Shown here piece by piece: positions 60,401-63,536 of a stretch of DNA of 64,000 nucleotides. The notes under the pieces are model-generated. The model was not told where the DNA came from, did no database searches, and saw only the letters and a program-made list of their open reading frames with translations. The stretch is from Chlorocebus sabaeus (Eukaryota; Chordata; Mammalia; Primates; Cercopithecidae). The stretch spans positions 92,681,106-92,745,105 of the forward strand of contig NC_132918.1 in the NCBI RefSeq assembly GCF_047675955.1. The letters are read 5' to 3'. The translations under genes and the position numbers were made by a program. The first letter of the stretch is position 1; the number at the start of each line of letters is the position of its first letter.

Positions 60401-62048
60401 CCACTGCACTCCAGCCTGGGCAACACAGTGAGACCCCATCTCACATAAAAATACAGAATAAATAAATAAATAAATAAATAAATATCCTAACAACTTGTAA
60501 CTACTCAGCAGTTCCGTATTAAAGCAAAAGAAATGCACAGATCTGTCGGCTATGGATTTGCCAGAGATGTACTATCACATGTTATTGTTTTAGAGGTGGA
60601 GTTGGCAAACTTTTTTTGTAACGGGCAAAATTATAAATATTTGAGGCTTTGTGGGTCGTCAAGTCTCTGGCTTCCTGATTCAGCTCTGCTGTTACAGTCT
60701 GAAAGCAGTGACAGACCATGTGTAAATGAATGAATGTGCTAGGATTTGGCCTGAGGGTTATAGTTTGCTGAATTCTGATTTTTTATCATTATTATTTTTT
60801 AGAGATGAAGTCTCACTCTGTCACCCAAGTTGGAGTGCAGTGGCACCATCATAGCTCACTGTAACCTGTAACTCCTGGGCTCAAATGATTCTCCTGCCTC
60901 AGACTCCCCAGAGCCAGGACTACAGGCATGCACGAGGCTTGCTGTGTTACGCAGACTGGCCTCAAACTCCTGGCCCCAGGCAGTCCTCCCTCCTTAGCCT
61001 CCCAAAGTGTTGAAATTATAGAGTTGAGCCACCACGCCCAGCCCGGAACCCCATTTTAGACACTGATCACTATACTTTTCAAAGACTCTGATACTCAAAA
61101 GAAGTAAAGAATTCTGTTTTATTCTAATTTGCATTTTTTCTTAGCTTATATGTTAAGATTTATCAAAACTGACGTAAAACACTTATCTTTATAATATTTC
61201 AAAATGGGCTAATTGAACTCTCTACTTCCCAAAATAAAACTTATTGTGAAGAGTCTAAAGAGAGGAAATTATTGCTTGGGTTTAAGAGCTTTGTCCCTTT
61301 GTCCATTAGGTATTTAGAGGCTTTCATTCCACCCTGTCCTCTCCAGGTTTGTGCTTAATGTGAGATTAGATCAGCATCTTACTAGGTTGGTGCAGGAGTA
61401 ATTGTGATTTTGCCATTAAAGTAATGCAAAAACAGCAGTTACTTCTGCACCAACCTAATATTTATGGACTTCCAGGAGGTGACACAAGTTGAAGATATAA
61501 AAAAGTTTTCAAAAGTTGCAACACCCCCCAAAAGTCTGCATTATAGAAATCACTTGGCCTCATCCTATCATGGGTCATTTGGAGGTGCCTCCTATTTAGA
61601 CCACCAGTGAAGATGATTCTTATATTGGTGTCTCGTGATCTAGTGATTCTTAGTGCTAGTTCTTCTATATATTTAACCTAGAAACCTTTGGGCCCAGTTT
61701 TATTCCCTTGTGTCTGATACAGTCGTTTTCTCCTGTTAATCATTAAGAACCTAGTGTGAGTTTGGAATCCTGTCTGTCCTAATTGTTTAAATTTAAAATT
61801 TCCATGAAACATGTTTGATTTTTAAAGCAATTTTTAATCATAAAAATGGAATGCTTCAGTTTCTTGTTCTTTGAGCCAGAAGTCAATTTTTAAGGAGACT
61901 TTTCTTCTTTGCCTCAGAAATTTTTAAGAACTATGGCGCTGAAAAGTATGGACCTCATTCAGTTTGTCTAATTCAGAAATCAGCATTTGTTATGGAAAAG
62001 TGTGAGAGGAAGCTGAGTTACCCGGACTGGGGGAGCGGATGCTATCAG
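5336..62048 (+). CDS. LMLN: LMLN, leishmanolysin-like peptidase (invadolysin), exons 1-15, 3' partial
   Basis: Fifteen exons join in frame into 589 codons. The product is a zinc metalloprotease of family M8, whose fly and human members (invadolysin) are linked to cell division, migration and lipid droplets. Domains: a basic and hydrophobic signal-like segment at residues 28-51; a possible Cys-switch PCRHH (C64); a catalytic region with HEVIH 272-276 (E273 catalytic), third zinc ligand H378 in ELNHWE and Met-turn M389; then a Cys-rich C-terminal part from about 490. The H378-M389 spacing of 11 matches leishmanolysin as I recall it. Sequons include N308YS and N416YS. The final exons, expected to encode the Cys-rich end and a hydrophobic tail, lie outside. 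No frameshift or nonsense codon is present, so the gene looks functional. Confidence 0.95.
5357..5367 (+). promoter_or_regulatory. LMLN: YY1-type motif overlapping second in-frame ATG
   Basis: AAGATGGCGGC matches the known YY1 core (AANATGGCG), often found just downstream of TATA-less start sites. Here the ATG of the motif is also codon 9 of LMLN. It has A at -3 and G at +4, a stronger initiation context than the first ATG, which has T at -3. Confidence 0.65.
5795..5985 (+). mobile_element. MER5A-type hAT MITE
   Basis: The text runs from ttttcaaacttgagcgtgc to accactttaggaaccgctg. This recalls the ends of MER5A (Charlie-type, non-autonomous): the opening resembles ttctcaacc and the close resembles gaaccactg. 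It is degenerate and lies at the start of LMLN intron 1. Confidence 0.55.
5986..6974. other. Intron 1, unassigned stretch
   Basis: This is unique, moderately AT-rich intron sequence between the promoter-side MITE and the large L1. I see no gene, RNA or clear repeat in it. The short reading frames here have no splice context. Confidence 0.6.
8278..8585 (-). mobile_element. Alu in L1M with target duplication
   Basis: A minus-strand Alu is flanked by gatcttgcat at 8268-8277 and 8586-8595, a 10-bp target-site duplication inside the L1M. Confidence 0.85.
9470..10782. mobile_element. Alu cluster in intron 1
   Basis: Five Alu units lie back to back: minus 9470-9775; minus 9790-9939 (5'-truncated AluY with an 18-bp duplication at 9772-9789 and 9940-9957); plus 9972-10270; minus 9945-9971 continuing at 10271-10556; and minus partial 10640-10782. 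The plus copy sits inside the 3' edge of the older minus copy, duplicating a short agagacaa segment. Confidence 0.85.
10812..11106 (-). mobile_element. Young AluY of cercopithecid type
   Basis: It is nearly consensus with high CpG and ends in the exact ...ccgcgcccggcc head. The 14-bp duplication gaatataggtttct lies at 10798-10811 and 11107-11120. Diagnostic text includes gtttacgccattctcctgcc, ccacctcgcccggctag and ggcttgagcc. These fit the AluYR subfamilies I associate with Old World monkeys. Confidence 0.8.
11179..12629. mobile_element. Three Alus inside the L1M
   Basis: Alu plus at 11179-11435 (lacking a clear A-tail), Alu minus at 11596-11887 and Alu minus at 12336-12629. The intervening text is L1M or, at 11436-11595, unassigned. 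Confidence 0.8.
12773..14229 (-). mobile_element. MER11-type solo LTR (HERV-K HML-8)
   Basis: About 1.16 kb of LTR sequence plus one inserted Alu. On the minus strand it starts TGTTGCAGGAAG at 14229 and ends ...CCCCTGATA at 12773, with a TTAATAAAAACC poly(A) region at about 12955. It is flanked by the 6-bp duplication caggtt (12767-12772 and 14230-14235), the size expected for HERV-K elements. No internal viral genes are present, so it is a recombined solo LTR. It splits the L1M precisely. The family name is from recall. Class II betaretrovirus origin is better supported than the subfamily. Confidence 0.75.
13718..14010 (+). mobile_element. AluY/S inside the MER11 LTR
   Basis: A plus-strand Alu is bracketed by aagaagttataagagta (13701-13717) and aagaaattataagagta (14011-14027). 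This is a 17-bp duplication of LTR sequence with one mismatch. Confidence 0.85.
14617..14793 (-). mobile_element. Partial Alu
   Basis: A minus-strand fragment from the poly-T start to ...accatgccagcc, missing much of one monomer. It is embedded in L1M ORF2-derived text. Confidence 0.75.
15406..15717 (-). mobile_element. Young AluY of cercopithecid type (second copy)
   Basis: A near-consensus AluY with the same gtttacgcc and cggctagttttt features as the copy at 10812-11106. The duplication ttacttctttatata lies at 15379-15393 and 15718-15732. A TA dinucleotide run precedes the poly-T. Confidence 0.8.
15751..16077 (+). mobile_element. Alu beside the AluY
   Basis: A plus-strand Alu with an A-rich tail. 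The duplications acctcacaatta (15739-15750) and acttcacaatta (16079-16090) differ at one base. Confidence 0.85.
16119..16735 (-). mobile_element. Probable retroviral LTR, family not assigned
   Basis: This block interrupts the L1M. On the minus strand it carries caataaaaaccctg at about 16466-16480, resembling an LTR poly(A) signal. Text such as gagatttattatgctgaaag reads like a known primate LTR, but I cannot name the family. No coding sequence is visible. Confidence 0.45.
17059..17401 (-). mobile_element. MST/THE1-type MaLR LTR
   Basis: On the minus strand it begins TGATATGGTTTGGCTCTGCA and ends ...ACTAATACA, the typical ends of the MST/THE1 group. It is bracketed by the 5-bp duplication aatgt (17054-17058 and 17402-17406), as expected for ERVL-MaLR. 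It is a solo LTR inside the L1M. Confidence 0.85.
17483..18251 (-). mobile_element. Two Alus in L1M 5' region
   Basis: Partial minus-strand Alu at 17483-17648 and full minus-strand Alu at 17958-18251, separated by L1M-like text. Confidence 0.8.
19139..19448 (-). mobile_element. Alu in intron 1
   Basis: A full-length minus-strand Alu, poly-T at 19139 to ...tgtacctggcc at 19448. Confidence 0.85.
19449..20278. other. LMLN: Intron 1, 3' end
   Basis: AT-rich unique sequence leading to the exon 2 acceptor. I recognise no repeat or RNA gene. Confidence 0.6.
20279..20376 (+). CDS. LMLN: LMLN exon 2
   Basis: The acceptor tttttcag ends at 20278 and the donor is gtaagt at 20377. The exon is 98 nt and leaves two bases of a codon. 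It encodes residues 74-106 (VINKVHLKANHVV to SVEE), part of the N-terminal pro-region. It follows the 14.7-kb first intron. Confidence 0.93.
20690..20905 (-). mobile_element. ERV LTR fragment next to exon 3
   Basis: Text such as ggttcttggatctctcacg, gaaagcaaggttattagaa and gcagagcagccccaaggcc is familiar from a common ERV1-class LTR. I read it as minus strand but cannot fix the family. It ends about 40 bp before the 31-nt exon 3. Confidence 0.5.
20943..20973 (+). CDS. LMLN: LMLN exon 3 (31-nt short exon)
   Basis: This very small exon encodes LLPEKKNLVK plus the last base of the preceding Glu codon. The acceptor is ttattttcag and the donor gtatgt. Skipping it would shift the frame. A retroviral LTR fragment ends only about 40 bp upstream, crowding the branch-point region. 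Confidence 0.9.
20974..21340. other. LMLN: Intron 3, 5' part
   Basis: AT-rich unique intron with no recognised feature. Confidence 0.55.
21344..21540. repeat. CA/CG-rich microsatellite
   Basis: About 200 bp of interrupted (CA)n with frequent CACG and CATG variants. Long frames on both strands (His/Thr-rich one way, Cys/Val-rich the other) are artefacts of the repeat. Confidence 0.95.
21541..22575. other. LMLN: Introns 3-4 around exon 4
   Basis: Outside exon 4 (22007-22089) this is unique AT-rich sequence. I see no repeat or RNA gene. Confidence 0.55.
22007..22089 (+). CDS. LMLN: LMLN exon 4
   Basis: It encodes [20 protein letters not shown] and on to LLS plus two bases of Arg (83 nt). The acceptor is tttatttag and the donor gtatgt. 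It corresponds to the end of the pro-region and the start of the M8 fold. Confidence 0.93.
22576..22693 (+). CDS. LMLN: LMLN exon 5
   Basis: It is 118 nt and encodes QCATNQYLRKENDPHRYC through VPEEHLQ, including five cysteines typical of the family. The donor is gtattt. The acceptor gaactgaag is unusual: the bases just before the AG are purine-rich, and the nearest T-rich tract lies about 25-35 nt upstream. The reading frame and protein match make the boundary firm. Confidence 0.9.
23090..23480 (+). mobile_element. Old L1M 3' fragment
   Basis: The text around gtggaatactttgcagttgt and gagatctctatatactgac, followed by degenerate 3'UTR-like text, resembles the sense strand of an ancient L1 3' end. 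The borders are vague. 22694-23090 before it is unassigned. Confidence 0.5.
23504..24188 (+). mobile_element. Two plus-strand Alus
   Basis: Full Alus at 23504-23807 and 23864-24188 with A-rich tails ending in AAATA- or AAAC-type repeats. Confidence 0.85.
24190..24310 (-). mobile_element. L1 3'UTR fragment
   Basis: Text such as cattaaccatagtcactgtg and ttgaacttattccttctaac resembles the antisense of the L1 3'UTR. Confidence 0.5.
24547..24950 (+). mobile_element. Alu monomer plus partial Alu
   Basis: A left-monomer-only copy at 24547-24690 is followed by an Alu at 24696-24950 with an internal deletion near 24885. 24951-25490 holds AT-rich intron without a recognised feature up to exon 6. Confidence 0.8.
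25491..25669 (+). CDS. LMLN: LMLN exon 6
   Basis: It is 179 nt and encodes QCRVYRGGKWPH through CQQEADMD plus two bases of Arg. The acceptor is gtgggtgcag and the donor gtaaac. It forms the first part of the catalytic domain (DADFVLYVGAL). Codon CGA at 25527-25529 gives Arg196, where I recall Gly in human LMLN. Confidence 0.93.
25984..26603 (+). mobile_element. Tandem pair of Alus
   Basis: Alus at 25984-26281 and 26284-26603. The second has a tail that evolved into (CAA)n followed by (TAA)n at about 26573-26603. Confidence 0.85.
26604..27005. other. LMLN: Intron 6, unassigned stretch
   Basis: Unique sequence with no recognised gene or repeat. Confidence 0.5.
27006..27738 (-). mobile_element. 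Two minus-strand Alus
   Basis: Alus at 27006-27312 (long poly-T start) and 27434-27738, separated by 120 bp of unique sequence. Confidence 0.85.
27785..28260 (+). mobile_element. Possible ancient L2-like repeat
   Basis: The stretch cattaattcatttcgtgaat, then cctgcctcatggaacttatg, then gaaggcagaagcc and gggttttaagcctgg follows the order of a widespread old mammalian repeat that I associate with L2. It is strongly diverged. Apparent frames here are not supported as genes. Confidence 0.4.
28261..29148. other. LMLN: Intron 6, 3' part
   Basis: AT-rich unique sequence before exon 7. I see no repeat, RNA or extra exon. Confidence 0.5.
29149..29254 (+). CDS. LMLN: LMLN exon 7, zinc-binding HEVIH
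   Basis: It is 106 nt and encodes PIAGYANLCPNMIS through STVKHEVIHAL. It carries the HExxH motif (H272, E273, H276), with two zinc ligands and the catalytic glutamate. The donor gtaaat follows the Leu codon, so the intron splits the extended HExxHxxG motif before its Gly. The acceptor is attttgacag. Confidence 0.95.
29367..29548 (+). mobile_element. 3' part of an Alu
   Basis: It starts inside the Alu at the atacaaaaattag linker and runs to an AAAC-type tail. The left monomer is missing. Confidence 0.75.
29660..30053 (-). mobile_element. Composite three-monomer Alu
   Basis: Minus-strand Alu text includes an extra monomer: an old diverged unit (29660-29790), then a further unit with its own cacaggcgtacaccacc and the final ...gtgcctggcc at 30053. 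A short plus-strand Alu head fragment lies at 30353-30400. Confidence 0.7.
30401..30857. other. LMLN: Intron 7, 3' part
   Basis: AT-rich unique sequence with a short CA/C run at 30471-30490. Nothing else is recognised. Confidence 0.5.
30858..30952 (+). CDS. LMLN: LMLN exon 8
   Basis: It begins with the Gly that completes HEVIHALGF and encodes GFSAGLFAFYHDKDG through PPFNY plus two bases of Ser (95 nt). N308-Y-S is an N-glycosylation sequon. The acceptor is tttcttatag and the donor gtattt. Confidence 0.94.
31264..32241. mobile_element. Two Alus in intron 8
   Basis: Plus-strand Alu at 31264-31558 and minus-strand Alu at 31926-32241. The second holds an internal duplication of tgacctcaggtgat at about 32151-32182. 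The 31559-31925 gap is unassigned. Confidence 0.8.
32440..33900 (-). mobile_element. Old L1M fragment with Alu insertions
   Basis: L1 antisense text (for example gcaaagcacattcccacca and gtaggagttctttataaatt) runs from about 32440 to 33270 and resumes at 33783-33900. It is interrupted by partial minus Alus at 32948-33085 and 33276-33461 and a full minus Alu at 33482-33780. 33901-34400 is unassigned. Confidence 0.6.
34410..35240 (+). mobile_element. MIR split by nested Alus
   Basis: MIR-like text (agctatgtgaacttgaacaa and on) runs to 34541 and resumes at 35196. Between them lie a plus-strand Alu left monomer (34542-34686) and minus-strand Alus at 34688-34838 (partial) and 34840-35150. The 16-bp duplication gaaaatacttatcaag at 34526-34541 and 35180-35195 brackets the whole block. 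So the plus-strand Alu came first and the others landed in its tail. Confidence 0.8.
35346..35463 (+). CDS. LMLN: LMLN exon 9
   Basis: It is 118 nt and encodes LGLYQWSDKVVRKVERLWD through LLVTPRVV. The acceptor is gtaattacag and the donor gtaagt. It lies in the insert between the HExxH helix and the third zinc ligand. Confidence 0.94.
35766..36500 (+). mobile_element. MLT2-like ERVL LTR, interrupted by an Alu
   Basis: It begins tgtattagtcaaggttctcc, which I recall as an MLT2-type LTR start, and continues past a minus-strand Alu (35875-36180) to about 36500. It contains no coding sequence. The family name is tentative. Confidence 0.5.
36637..37163 (-). mobile_element. Alu interrupted by an inverted copy of upstream DNA
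   Basis: A minus-strand Alu runs from 36637 to ...gttggtcagg at 36854, then resumes at 37091 with tgacctgaggtgatctg and ends at 37163. About 15 bp of Alu are missing at the break. The 236 bp in between are an inverted copy of 35688-35914. Confidence 0.85.
36855..37090 (-). repeat. Inverted copy of 35688-35914
   Basis: Read on the minus strand it gives ccagtgct...tgttgtgat, actatttctataatgactga, the LTR start, gaggggaggaag, a poly-T and tgagacagggtctcac. This is the same order as 35688-35914 on the plus strand. It spans unique DNA, the LTR start and the first bases of the Alu at 35875. Several substitutions and small indels separate the arms. Confidence 0.88.
39397..39502 (+). pseudogene. U6 snRNA retropseudogene
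   Basis: The 106 bp align end to end with U6, from ggctcactttggcagcac through acagagaagattagcatggc to ccatatttt. Substitutions are spread along it, including in the 5' stem-loop and the cctcagtgcaagg segment. L1 sequence continues on both sides. Flanks aaaagacaaaagag and aaaagaaacaaaagaag look like a decayed duplication. No proximal-element or TATA promoter of a real U6 gene is upstream. Confidence 0.92.
39783..40125 (+). mobile_element. Tigger/MER8-type DNA transposon, 3'-truncated
   Basis: It begins with a caattgacccttgaacaaca terminal repeat after TA. Internal text such as ccacttatttgtggactttc and cttaatgaatagtgaatata fits a pogo-like element. The matching right terminal repeat is missing. 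It interrupts the L1 at 39780. Confidence 0.65.
40959..41066 (+). CDS. LMLN: LMLN exon 10, third zinc ligand
   Basis: It is exactly 36 codons, EEARKHFDCPVLEG through HWEKRLLE, phase 0 on both sides. H378 in ELNHWE is the expected third zinc ligand of family M8. The exon could be skipped without shifting frame, but the zinc site would be lost. The acceptor is gttcttag and the donor gtcagt. Confidence 0.94.
41544..42211 (-). mobile_element. Two minus-strand Alus flanking a TTCC repeat
   Basis: Partial Alu at 41544-41728 and Alu at 41946-42211. The microsatellite between them occupies the position of the second Alu's poly(A) tail, which suggests expansion from that tail. Confidence 0.8.
41735..41945. 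repeat. (TTCC)n/(TCCC)n microsatellite
   Basis: A pyrimidine-only tract of about 210 bp with a core of uninterrupted TTCC units (about 41783-41840) followed by CCCT units. The Pro/Ser/Phe-rich frame through it is not a gene. Confidence 0.95.
42212..44011. other. LMLN: Intron 10, 3' part
   Basis: About 1.8 kb without Alu, notable in this window. It holds unique sequence, including a slightly GC-richer patch at 42700-42980. Reading frames on both strands there have no recognisable product. I see no splice-flanked exon. Confidence 0.5.
44012..44088 (+). CDS. LMLN: LMLN exon 11, Met-turn
   Basis: It is 77 nt and encodes NEAMTGSHTQNRVFSRI through MEDTG. EAMTG supplies the metzincin Met-turn (M389), 11 residues after H378. 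The acceptor is tgattttcag and the donor gtaaga. Confidence 0.94.
44295..45102 (-). mobile_element. Two minus-strand Alus in intron 11
   Basis: Alus at 44295-44572 and 44816-45102. The second lacks about 17 bp near 45062, between ctgccca and cagtgctggg. Confidence 0.8.
45110..45200 (+). mobile_element. MIR fragment
   Basis: aatgagttaatatttgtaaa followed by gtgcttggcacactgtaag is the 3' core of a MIR. Confidence 0.65.
45340..45665 (+). mobile_element. L2 3' end
   Basis: ctccctcactagtgctcatt, gatctgcatgagagagtttc and accatgtgacaaatgcttaa follow the order of the L2 3' region. 45666-46160 beyond it is unassigned. Confidence 0.6.
46160..47105. mobile_element. Three Alus in intron 11
   Basis: Partial minus Alu at 46160-46303, minus Alu with an internal deletion at 46505-46780, and plus Alu at 46808-47105. 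Confidence 0.8.
47353..47463 (+). CDS. LMLN: LMLN exon 12
   Basis: It is 111 nt and encodes WYKANYSMAEKLDWGRG through WIDQQRQ plus two bases of Lys. It holds the N416-Y-S sequon and two Cys. The length is a multiple of three, so skipping would keep frame. The acceptor is tattccacag and the donor gtaaga. Confidence 0.94.
47850..47905. mobile_element. MER5A-like fragment
   Basis: cgtatcataatcacctagc followed by aagcttttaaaaaatacag resembles one arm of a MER5A MITE. 47464-47849 is unassigned intron. Confidence 0.45.
47925..48168. repeat. 28-bp AT-rich minisatellite
   Basis: The repeating unit is acatatatacaacacagaca followed by tgtatcag. The right part (about 48084-48168) has three nearly identical copies. 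The left part is a degenerate mix of related units. Tyr/His/Ile-rich frames through it are artefacts. Confidence 0.9.
48166..48432 (+). mobile_element. Tigger-type DNA transposon fragment
   Basis: It starts cagttgttctttggtaacc and continues gattgcttccaggactccac, agtatttgcatataatctg and gttatactgtattgtttagg, the order of a Tigger left end. The right end is missing; an Alu follows at 48455. Confidence 0.65.
48455..48960. mobile_element. Head-on fusion of two inverted Alus
   Basis: A minus-strand Alu runs to ...gccatgttggccaggctgg (about 48669). The text then passes straight into plus-strand Alu sequence, ctcacgcctgtaatccc, ending in an AACAAC tail at 48960. The head of the minus copy and the first bases of the plus copy are gone. 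Confidence 0.85.
48965..53450 (-). mobile_element. Second ancient L1M element
   Basis: L1 3'UTR and ORF2 antisense text runs left to right: tattatgaatgaagttgcta, gtcctttgtcagatatgtgg, attcctggagtaaaccccac, then tatggcccaagatatggtc. Insertions are a minus Alu at 49536-49837 (duplication ctcttcatct at 49526-49535 and 49838-49847), a plus Alu at 51318-51615, a partial minus Alu at 51900-52089 and a minus Alu at 52455-52758. All frames are broken. Confidence 0.75.
52804..53270. repeat. 67-bp minisatellite derived from L1 ORF2
   Basis: Units start at 52804, 52868, 52935, 53002, 53104 and 53171 with gacrttgggtggagtg-type text. Each carries tgtgtaaatgtcagt and cctgttggttgatggt. Spacing is 64, 67, 67, 102 and 67 bp. 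Copies 4 and 6 are followed by tatatccttgctgatttcc, the normal L1 continuation, so a two-step amplification is likely. Confidence 0.92.
53504..53797 (+). mobile_element. Alu in intron 12
   Basis: A plus-strand Alu with an A-rich tail and a small deletion near 53551. Confidence 0.8.
53998..54172 (+). mobile_element. MER5A-type hAT MITE
   Basis: tgctcaaattttgctgctta followed by aaaatcatctagagaacttg and the terminal gagtttgggaaccactg fit MER5A. Confidence 0.6.
54543..55555 (+). mobile_element. Two plus-strand Alus
   Basis: A 3' partial Alu lies at 54543-54722. A full Alu lies at 55246-55555, flanked by ttagttcctcag (55234-55245 and 55556-55567). 54723-55233 between them is unassigned. Confidence 0.85.
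55960..56135 (-). mobile_element. MIR, minus orientation
   Basis: ttgagtagcctgcgtgtgcc, aggaaagttaagtaacttcc and gtttgaacccagacctgtgt give the reversed MIR order. Confidence 0.7.
56136..56871. other. LMLN: Intron 12, 3' part
   Basis: AT-rich unique sequence leading to exon 13. No repeat is recognised. Confidence 0.5.
56872..57004 (+). CDS. LMLN: LMLN exon 13
   Basis: It is 133 nt and encodes RQMLSPYCDTLRSNPLQ through PKPLPQEYQ. It follows the 9.4-kb intron 12. It begins the Cys-containing C-terminal region. The acceptor is ttgtttgcag and the donor gtaaaa. Confidence 0.94.
57486..58523 (-). mobile_element. Minus-strand Alus in intron 13
   Basis: 57486-57921 is a composite: one Alu to ...catgtctggct, then an additional right-monomer unit ending ...gcgcttggcc. 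A second Alu at 58193-58523 has a 20-nt T run inserted at its middle linker (about 58383-58401). 57005-57485 is unassigned, apart from the donor side of exon 13. Confidence 0.8.
58524..59043. other. LMLN: Intron 13, 3' part
   Basis: AT-rich unique sequence up to exon 14. Open frames running from here into exon 14 are read-through artefacts. Confidence 0.5.
59044..59203 (+). CDS. LMLN: LMLN exon 14
   Basis: It is 160 nt and encodes YFDELSGIPAEDLPYYGG through RILENQP plus one base. The acceptor is tttgttttgcag and the donor gttagt. No stop occurs in frame. Confidence 0.94.
59262..59465 (+). mobile_element. MIR
   Basis: tagaatagtggttaagggca, gacttagcttttctctgcc, acaatggcgacaatacttat and gaattaaacgaattaatgta cover most of a MIR in sense orientation. 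Confidence 0.8.
59466..60152. other. LMLN: Intron 14, unassigned stretch
   Basis: Unique sequence. No gene or repeat is recognised. Confidence 0.5.
60153..60484 (+). mobile_element. Alu with AAAT-repeat tail
   Basis: A plus-strand Alu whose tail has become (AAAT)n at about 60458-60484. Confidence 0.85.
60598..60778 (+). mobile_element. hAT-Charlie type MITE
   Basis: ggagttggcaaacttttttt, aaatatttgaggctttgtgg and the closing ggttatagtttgctgaattc match a common Charlie-type element with inverted ends. The subfamily is not assigned. Confidence 0.6.
60785..61044 (-). mobile_element. Alu in intron 14
   Basis: A diverged minus-strand Alu with an internal deletion near 60930. Confidence 0.75.
61383..61457. 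mobile_element. MADE1 MITE, miR-548-type hairpin
   Basis: 75 bp form a near-perfect palindrome. The left arm starts taggttggtgcaggagtaa and the right arm ends ttacttctgcaccaaccta. A TA lies at each end, as for mariner-type insertion. MADE1 copies are the known source of the primate miR-548 family. Whether this copy is transcribed and processed cannot be told from sequence. Confidence 0.9.
61458..61917. other. LMLN: Intron 14, 3' end
   Basis: AT-rich unique sequence before exon 15. Nothing else is recognised. Confidence 0.5.
61918..62048 (+). CDS. LMLN: LMLN exon 15 (last coding exon in window)
   Basis: It is 131 nt and encodes IFKNYGAEKYGPHSVC through DWGSGCYQ. The acceptor is ttgcctcag and the donor gtaagc. 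The frame stays open, so further exons must follow to the right. I find none in 62049-64000. Confidence 0.94.
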
Positions 62049-62412
62049 GTAAGCTTATGTTTGTTTTTAGTTATGCCAAATATTGTGTGATTTTCTCTCT
62101 TTTATGGTTGTGTATTTTAAATTATATTTTCACATTTTTATGTAATTAATTTACTGATCAATACTTTATCTTGTTTATGTAAATATTAGTTTAGATGCTT
62201 ATGTTTTATGAAAATATTGTCATTTCTTTAGAAAAACTGCCTCTTAAAAATATGTATATAATTGCTGTAATGTTACTTCTGGGCATATATTCTGAGGAAG
62301 TAATGACAAATATGTACTTTTGTTCTTGAGCAAATATTACTTTGTAATGGAAAAAATGTACAATTTTATTTCAAAAGGTCTGAGGACTGCATGGGTTATA
62401 GGAATTAGTAAA

Positions 62413-62546
62413 TCAGGCTGGACATGGTGGCTCACGCCTGTAATCCCAGCACTTTGGGAGGCTAAGCCAGGAGGATCGCTTGAGCCCAGAATTCGAGACC
62501 ATCCTAGGCAACAAAGTGAGACCCTTTTTCTAAAAAAATAAAGAAA
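62413..62546 (+). mobile_element. Alu left monomer
   Basis: A single plus-strand monomer (FLAM-like), ggctggacatggtggctca to an A-rich tail. 62049-62412 before it is unassigned intron 15. Confidence 0.75.
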
Positions 62547-62639
62547 AAAGAATTAATATATCAGTTGCTGATTAATAATAGCGTCTTTTTTTCCTTTGTA
62601 ATTAGAAATCCAAAAAGGGCAAACTACAATTTTGTTTTT

Positions 62640-63240
62640 CTTTTTCTCTTTTTTGAGACAGGGTCTTGCTGTCAGCTAGGCTGGAGTGCTGGTGCAGTCA
62701 TGGCTCACTGTATCCTCCACCTCCTGTGCTCAAGCGACCTCCCCACCTCAGCCTCCTGAGCAGCTGGGACTACAGGTGTGCACCACACACCCGACTATGT
62801 TTTTGATTTTTTGTAGAGAAGAGGTCTCACTATGTTGCTGGGGCTAGATTAGAACTTCAGGGCCCAAGCAATCCTCTTTTTTTTTTTTTTTTGAGACGGA
62901 GTCTCACTCTGTCGCCCAGGCTGGAGTGCAGTGGTGCGATCTCGGCTCACCGCGAGCTCCACGTCCTGGGATCACGCCATTCTCCTGCCTCAGCCTCCGG
63001 AGTAGCTGGGACCACAGGCGCCCGCCACCAGGCCCGGCTATTTTTCTGTATTTTTAGTAGAGACGAGGTTTCACCATGTTAGCCAGGATGGTCTCGATCT
63101 CCTGACCTCGTGATCTACCCACCTCGGCCTCCCAAAGTGCTGGGATTACAGGTGTGAGCCACCGCGCCCGGCCCAAGCAATCCTCTTGCCTTGGCCTCCC
63201 AAAGTGCTGGGATTGTAGACGGGGGCCTCCATGCCTCGCC
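62640..63240 (-). mobile_element. AluY nested in an older Alu
   Basis: An old minus-strand Alu (62640-62878) continues at 63174-63240. Between them is a CpG-rich AluY at 62879-63173. The 14-bp duplication caagcaatcctctt lies at 62865-62878 and 63174-63187. The AluY is nearly consensus and so young. Confidence 0.92.
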
Positions 63241-63536
63241 CACTGTTTCCTTAATTATCTTATTTGCACATCTGATATTACATGACTACATCACCTTATT
63301 CAGAACTTATAAAGATGTAGCCATTCTGTGACTTAGGAGCATCCAACGTAATGAATATTCTGCACCCTACAAATGGGTGTCAGGGAGGAGAGCGCAAGCC
63401 TGAGAAATGAACAGTAAGGCATTCCTGGGCCATTTCAGCTGCAAGAGCTAAACGGACTTTTGTAACTGGAAATTTAACTCTTATCATTAAAGTTACTTAT
63501 CAAATTAACTTTTTTTTTTTGGTAACTGCTTTTTTT
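63241..63536. other. LMLN: Intron 15, unassigned stretch
   Basis: Unique sequence. No gene is recognised. Confidence 0.5.
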
